Assembly (NCBI GenBank): GCA_035541775.1
Contig: DATKMP010000274.1
Coordinates: 1 to 16,042 of the forward strand
Reading direction: 5' to 3'
Source of the DNA: DATKMP01 sp035541775
GTDB taxonomy: Bacteria > Bacteroidota > Ignavibacteria > UBA10030
DNA: 16,042 bases
Of the stretch, positions 12,691-16,042 are shown in pieces (within the stretch, counting starts at the first letter, position 1; each line of letters starts with the position of its first letter). The position numbers were made by a program, and so were the translations under genes. Below the pieces are notes generated by a model. It had not been told where the DNA came from. It did no database searches and worked only from the letters and a program-made list of their open reading frames with translations.

Positions 12691-14739
12691 TTACCAAATT
12701 TTTACCCGCACGCTGTCAGCGCGGTACATCGGTTCATCGGGTTGAATGCCGAACGCGGTATAAAATTCCGGCATGTTCACTAACGGACCGTTCACGCGAA
12801 ACTTTGCCGGCGAGTGTTCGTTGCTGCGAACTTGATTCGCTGTCATTTCAGGACGTTCGTTCACCATCCATGCAAGCGCATAGCCGAGGAAGAACCGCTT
12901 GTCGGGATTCAAACCGGCCATCAATTCATGAGCTTTATATTGATCTGTTTTCTTGAATGCTTCATACGCCATCATCGTGCCGCCGAGATCGGCAATGTTT
13001 TCACCTTGCGTTAGTTCGCCGTTGATGTGCAGACTATCGACGGCAATATAATTATTAAATTGATCGACAATCATTTTGGTTTTTGCTGTGAACTTGATGC
13101 TATCCTCCACCGTCCACCAGTTATTCAGATTTCCTAATGCATCATACTTGCATCCTTGATCATCGAAGCCATGCGTAATTTCGTGCCCGAACGTTGCGCC
13201 GATAATCGAATACAGCAGTGCATCGTCTGCCAGCACATGTTCGTAGCCGGGAATAATAATATTGCATCCGGGAATGACAATTTCATTGTTCGAAGGATTG
13301 TAATATGCGTTATATGTTTGCGGTGTCATATCCCATTCCGCACGATCGACGGGCTTGCCGTATTTCGCCATCATATAATGAAACGCCCATGCATTGGCAT
13401 TGATGCCGTTGTGCACATACGACGAACGGTCGATCTTCATGCTGCTCAAATCTTTCCACTTATCGGGATAGCCGACCTTCATCACCACCGCATCAAGTTT
13501 CTTCAACGCTTTCGCTTTGGTAGCATCGCTCATCCAATCCAACGCTTTGATTCGCGCCGCATAAACTTCTTTTATGGCTTTACCGATTTCTAACAACTTC
13601 GCTTTTGTGCCCTTGGGTAAATAATCCGACACATACACCTGACCGATCAATTCCCCAAGCGAAGCATCTGTTTGTTCTACCACACGCTTCCATCGCGGCT
13701 TGGGTTCCTGCACGCCGCGCAACGTTCCAGAATAAAAATTGAATACTTCGAGATACGTCTTGTCATCCAAGTAACGGGCAAGTCCCCGCACCAAATGATA
13801 TTTAAGATAATCTTTCCAATCGTTGAGCGGAATTGTTTTGAGATCACCATTCAGTGCGGTTAAAAATTCCGGCTGACCGACAATAACCGTATCGACATTG
13901 TGCAAACCAACGCCATCAATGAACGTTGTCCAGTTTAAATTGGGTGTTGACTCCTGCAAGGTCTTGAACGACATTTTATGATAATTAGCAATCGGATCAC
14001 GCGTGTCTTCCCGCTTGCGCATCGCCTTTGCGATGGTTGTTTCCAACTTCATCATGTGGTCGGCTGAAATTTTTGCCTGCGCATCGCTATATCCGATGAT
14101 CTTGAACATCCGTTCGAGATGCTCCACAAATTTCTGGCGGATGGAAACAGCGCGCGCATCGGTATCGAAATAATAATTCCGATCCGGCATGCTGATGCCA
14201 CCCTGCCAGATAAAGACGGCATTCTTGCTGCTGATCTTATCGTCCTGTCCCACGCCGAACGAGAACATCGGACTGCCGGAAACCACATGCACGTACGCGG
14301 CAGTTTGCAAAAGATCATTCGCAGATTTTATCCAATCGATCATTTTCAAATCGTATCGTAACGGTTTCAATCCATTTCTATTCACAGCAATGCTGTCCAT
14401 ACCAGTGAAAAAGAAATCGCCGATCTTTTGCTTGTTGCTTCCTTGCTTCGCATGTTTGAGCGCTGCAGAAGACTCGCACAAATTGCGGATTTGCGCGTTG
14501 ATGGTATCCTGTATCATCTGCCAGATGCCGTTGCTTTGTTCGCTGGGCGGAACGGGATTTTCTTTAAACCATCTTCCGTTCGCATACAAAAAGAAATCTG
14601 TTCCGGGCTTGACCGTGGTATCGATATGAGCAACCAACGGATCGACCCAAAAAGCACCGTTTTTCACCTGACCGTACAACAGCGACGAAATAACCATTAT
14701 CATCATTCCGATACAGCAACAAACGACTTGCTTTTTCAT
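12691..14739 (-). CDS. M13 family (neprilysin/PepO-like) zinc metallopeptidase, secreted
   Basis: M13 enzymes are zinc endopeptidases that cut short peptides, here probably in the periplasm or at the surface. The product is 682 residues with a signal-like N-terminus (MKKQVVCCCIGMMIMVISSLLYGQ, with a Cys triplet). The N-terminal domain starts with the usual PGTDFFLYANGRW and contains PDRNYYFD. Catalytic features are NAYYNPSNNEIVIP (about 477-490), HEITHGFDDQG (519-529) with zinc ligands His519 and His523 and catalytic Glu520, and GENIADLGG with ligand Glu580. Residues matching the transition-state His and substrate-binding Arg occur in SNEHSPAKFRVNGP. The C-terminal Cys pair of mammalian members is missing (AFGIQP and VKIW instead of CxxW). 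The start at 14739 was chosen for the GGATG site before it; an ATG at 14763 lacks one. Confidence 0.95.
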   Translation of the reverse strand: MKKQVVCCCIGMMIMVISSLLYGQVKNGAFWVDPLVAHIDTTVKPGTDFFLYANGRWFKENPVPPSEQSNGIWQMIQDTINAQIRNLCESSAALKHAKQGSNKQKIGDFFFTGMDSIAVNRNGLKPLRYDLKMIDWIKSANDLLQTAAYVHVVSGSPMFSFGVGQDDKISSKNAVFIWQGGISMPDRNYYFDTDARAVSIRQKFVEHLERMFKIIGYSDAQAKISADHMMKLETTIAKAMRKREDTRDPIANYHKMSFKTLQESTPNLNWTTFIDGVGLHNVDTVIVGQPEFLTALNGDLKTIPLNDWKDYLKYHLVRGLARYLDDKTYLEVFNFYSGTLRGVQEPKPRWKRVVEQTDASLGELIGQVYVSDYLPKGTKAKLLEIGKAIKEVYAARIKALDWMSDATKAKALKKLDAVVMKVGYPDKWKDLSSMKIDRSSYVHNGINANAWAFHYMMAKYGKPVDRAEWDMTPQTYNAYYNPSNNEIVIPGCNIIIPGYEHVLADDALLYSIIGATFGHEITHGFDDQGCKYDALGNLNNWWTVEDSIKFTAKTKMIVDQFNNYIAVDSLHINGELTQGENIADLGGTMMAYEAFKKTDQYKAHELMAGLNPDKRFFLGYALAWMVNERPEMTANQVRSNEHSPAKFRVNGPLVNMPEFYTAFGIQPDEPMYRADSVRVKIW

Positions 14740-14822
14740 TCTTTCATCCTTTATACAACGCATGAACTATTGATGTTAAAAAATACAAAAAAGGAATGGC
14801 AAAAGGTAGAGAGAATTTTATT

Positions 14823-14866
14823 GTCTTGTTCTGAATGGAGACAGACCATGACAGAAGCAAGACAGC
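14823..14866. promoter_or_regulatory. GACAG direct repeats within an imperfect inverted repeat, possible activator site
   Basis: GACAGA occurs at 14840 and 14850, and GACAGC at 14861, giving start-to-start spacings of 10 and 11 bases (about one helix turn). They overlap an inverted repeat whose arms GTCTTGTTCTG (14823-14833) and CAGAAGCAAGAC (14852-14863) pair with a single bulged G. The cluster lies about 130 bases upstream of the sigma-54-like promoter, a normal distance for enhancer-binding activators. It also lies 84 bases upstream of the divergent M13 gene, so it could serve either. Confidence 0.45.
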
Positions 14867-14992
14867 GCATATCGAATAATCGTTTGTTGCCATTTTCCAC
14901 ACGCATTTTTGCTTTTCTTTACAGAGCAATCCTATGAACACCGCACCATGCTTGTTTTTGGTGATTCTTCGCGGTAATTGTTCCGGGAAGTA

Positions 14993-15008
14993 TGGCAAAG
15001 CATTTGCA
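14993..15008 (+). promoter_or_regulatory. Sigma-54 (-24/-12) promoter of the cytochrome-oxidoreductase operon
   Basis: TGGCAAAGCATTTGCA matches the sigma-54 consensus TGGCAC-R-N4-TTGCW at all but one specified base, and the invariant GG (14994-14995) and GC (15006-15007) are separated by exactly 10 bases. The predicted start is near 15019, only about 9 bases before the ATG at 15028. That is short, so the true gene start or promoter assignment may need adjustment. The intergenic position, correct strand and presence of rpoN in this window support it. Confidence 0.6.
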
Positions 15009-15027
15009 ATTGTATGGTTAGATTGAT

Positions 15028-15630
15028 ATGAAAAATGCGAGCGTGAAAAAAATTAAGTCGATACAATTTAGGCAACTTTGGTTTTTCATCGGACTCTGCG
15101 CGATGTTGTTTATCGGCTGGTTTGCATTTCCGTACGCATTGTACGAACGGAAACCGCAGCCGATACAATTCAGTCACAAAGTACATGCCGAAACCGCCGG
15201 TCTAACATGCGACAATTGTCATGCACTAAGAGACGATGGCAGCTTTGTCGGAATTCCTCCGCTTGCCAAATGCGCTGAATGCCATGCAGACATGATCGGC
15301 ACCTCTCCGCATGAGAAACAACTTGTGGAAGAGTACATAAAGCCCAAGCGGGAAATTCCATGGCTTGCTTATTCGCATCAACCGCAGAATGTTTTCTTCT
15401 CGCATGCCAGCCATCTTAAATTAGCAAATCTTCCTTGCGCTGAATGCCACGGTGCACACGCCGCCTCCGATAGTCTTCCCAATTACGAACGCAATCGCAT
15501 TACCGGTTACAGCCGCGATATTGCAGGGCGCGGTTTGTTCGGCATGAAGCACGGAATGACGATGGATGATTGCGCACATTGCCATGAACAACATCATATT
15601 GAAAATACATGTTTAAAGTGCCATAAATAA
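15028..15630 (+). CDS. Membrane-anchored pentaheme cytochrome c (ActA/QrcA-like)
   Basis: The 200-residue protein has one N-terminal membrane segment (about 17-38, LWFFIGLCAMLFIGWFAFPY), probably an uncleaved anchor, and a periplasmic part with five CxxCH heme-attachment motifs: CDNCH (61-65), CAECH (82-86), CAECH (137-141), CAHCH (182-186) and CLKCH (195-199). FSHKVH (48-53) and FSHASH (124-129) supply likely axial histidines, as in class III/c7-type cytochromes. Size, anchor and heme number resemble ActA of alternative complex III and, less closely, six-heme QrcA of the quinone reductase complex. The next gene, 4 bases on, encodes a molybdopterin-family subunit, so it probably passes electrons between a membrane quinol module and periplasmic partners. 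No clear ribosome site precedes the ATG; a GTG at 15043 is an alternative start. Confidence 0.9.
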   Translation: MKNASVKKIKSIQFRQLWFFIGLCAMLFIGWFAFPYALYERKPQPIQFSHKVHAETAGLTCDNCHALRDDGSFVGIPPLAKCAECHADMIGTSPHEKQLVEEYIKPKREIPWLAYSHQPQNVFFSHASHLKLANLPCAECHGAHAASDSLPNYERNRITGYSRDIAGRGLFGMKHGMTMDDCAHCHEQHHIENTCLKCHK

Positions 15631-15634
15631 ATTT

Positions 15635-16042
15635 ATGAAACAGAAATTAACACGGAGAGAAGTTTTACAACTCGCAGGAGGTTCGGCACTCGGCCTTTTG
15701 CTTTCTCCCTTGCCATGGAAATTAATCGACGCCTCGGCAGTGTGGACGCAGAGCTGGCCGGGAGTTCCCGAACCGAAGCACGGAGATATTTCTTACAAGT
15801 TCACAACGTGTTCACTCTGTTCTGCATCCTGCGGATTGAAACTACGCTGTGCCGGTTCGCAGCCGATAAGCACTGCCGGTATTGCCCAGCATCCTCTCAA
15901 CGACGGCGTGATCTGTTCAACGGGAATTCTGGCGCATCATCTTCGATATCATCCTGCACGAATAAAAACGCCGGTAAAGGTTTTGCGGAATACGAACAAA
16001 CAAATTTCCTGTTCCGTCAATGAACTCATGAAAGCCGCCTCA
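15635..16042 (+). CDS. Tat-exported molybdopterin-family oxidoreductase, N-terminus (3' end outside window)
   Basis: Only the first 136 residues are present and the frame is open to the window end. The N-terminus carries a twin-arginine signal (LTRREVLQLAGGSALGLLLS, Arg7-Arg8), implying folded export to the periplasm. Next is a four-cysteine cluster, Cys59, 62, 66 and 94 (CX2CX3CX27C), the [4Fe-4S] site at the start of molybdopterin oxidoreductases of the DMSO reductase superfamily. The usual CxKG after the last Cys is CSTG here, so the Lys often placed between cluster and pterin is Thr. RYHPARIKTPV matches the usual segment that follows. With the pentaheme cytochrome just upstream it probably begins a Qrc-, Act- or polysulfide-reductase-like membrane complex; substrate and metal content cannot be judged from this fragment. 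Confidence 0.88.
   Translation, partial: MKQKLTRREVLQLAGGSALGLLLSPLPWKLIDASAVWTQSWPGVPEPKHGDISYKFTTCSLCSASCGLKLRCAGSQPISTAGIAQHPLNDGVICSTGILAHHLRYHPARIKTPVKVLRNTNKQISCSVNELMKAAS

Noticed and set aside
14428..14937. A + strand open frame (169 codons) reaching into the divergent intergenic region.
   Set aside because: Most of it is antisense to the M13 peptidase N-terminus, and the intergenic part shows no conserved motif or ribosome site.
14744..14998. A - strand open frame (84 codons) in the intergenic region.
   Set aside because: It has no recognisable motif, and it covers the regulatory repeats and the sigma-54-like site, which explain the sequence better.
15715..16023. A + strand open frame (102 codons) at the window end.
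   Set aside because: It is out of frame with the molybdopterin-family gene starting at 15635, which has a Tat signal and an Fe-S motif.
1..16042. Search for CRISPR arrays, tRNA or rRNA genes, insertion sequences and prophage.
   Set aside because: No spaced direct repeats of suitable length, tRNA-like cloverleaf, rRNA segment, transposase or terminal inverted repeats were seen.

Overview
The window looks like chromosomal DNA of a Bacteroidota/Chlorobiota-type bacterium, most likely near Ignavibacteria. This is inferred from protein families only: a GEGSGG-type phosphoglucosamine mutase, a DUF3109 cysteine-cluster protein, a FadL/PorV-like barrel beside a large Ser/Thr-rich lipoprotein, DUF3467, and a pentaheme cytochrome next to a Tat-exported molybdopterin-family oxidoreductase. 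Coding density is high. No rRNA, tRNA, CRISPR array, insertion sequence or phage gene was seen.

Region 1 (1-5850, + strand) is a compact housekeeping cluster: the 3' end of glmM, then dprA (DNA uptake and recombination), a DUF3109 protein, rpoN (sigma-54), hslV and hslU. DUF3109 and rpoN overlap as ATGA; rpoN/hslV and hslV/hslU are separated by only 16 and 3 bases. A near-perfect 40-base palindrome after hslU probably terminates transcription from both converging sides.

Region 2 (5871-14739, - strand) is mostly cell envelope. In transcription order it holds an M13 metallopeptidase, a DUF486 membrane protein, a two-CBS-domain protein, a TPR lipoprotein overlapping a DUF3467 gene, then a 712-residue repeat-bearing lipoprotein followed 10 bases later by an outer membrane barrel. 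The last pair has its own very good TTGACA-17-TATATT promoter with a 13-base palindrome just upstream. Both predicted lipoproteins carry an unusual Gln directly before the lipobox Cys.

Region 3 (14740-16042) is a 288-base divergent intergenic region followed by the start of a respiratory operon: a membrane-anchored pentaheme cytochrome c, then the N-terminus of a Tat-exported molybdopterin-family protein that runs off the window. The intergenic region holds a near-consensus sigma-54 promoter (TGGCA, N6, TTGCA). About 130 bases further upstream it holds three GACAG repeats at 10-11 base spacing inside an imperfect inverted repeat. This fits an enhancer-activated respiratory complex controlled through the sigma factor encoded in the same window. 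A heptanucleotide repeat of the type AAATCGN occurs both inside glmM and in the intergenic DNA upstream of the TPR gene.
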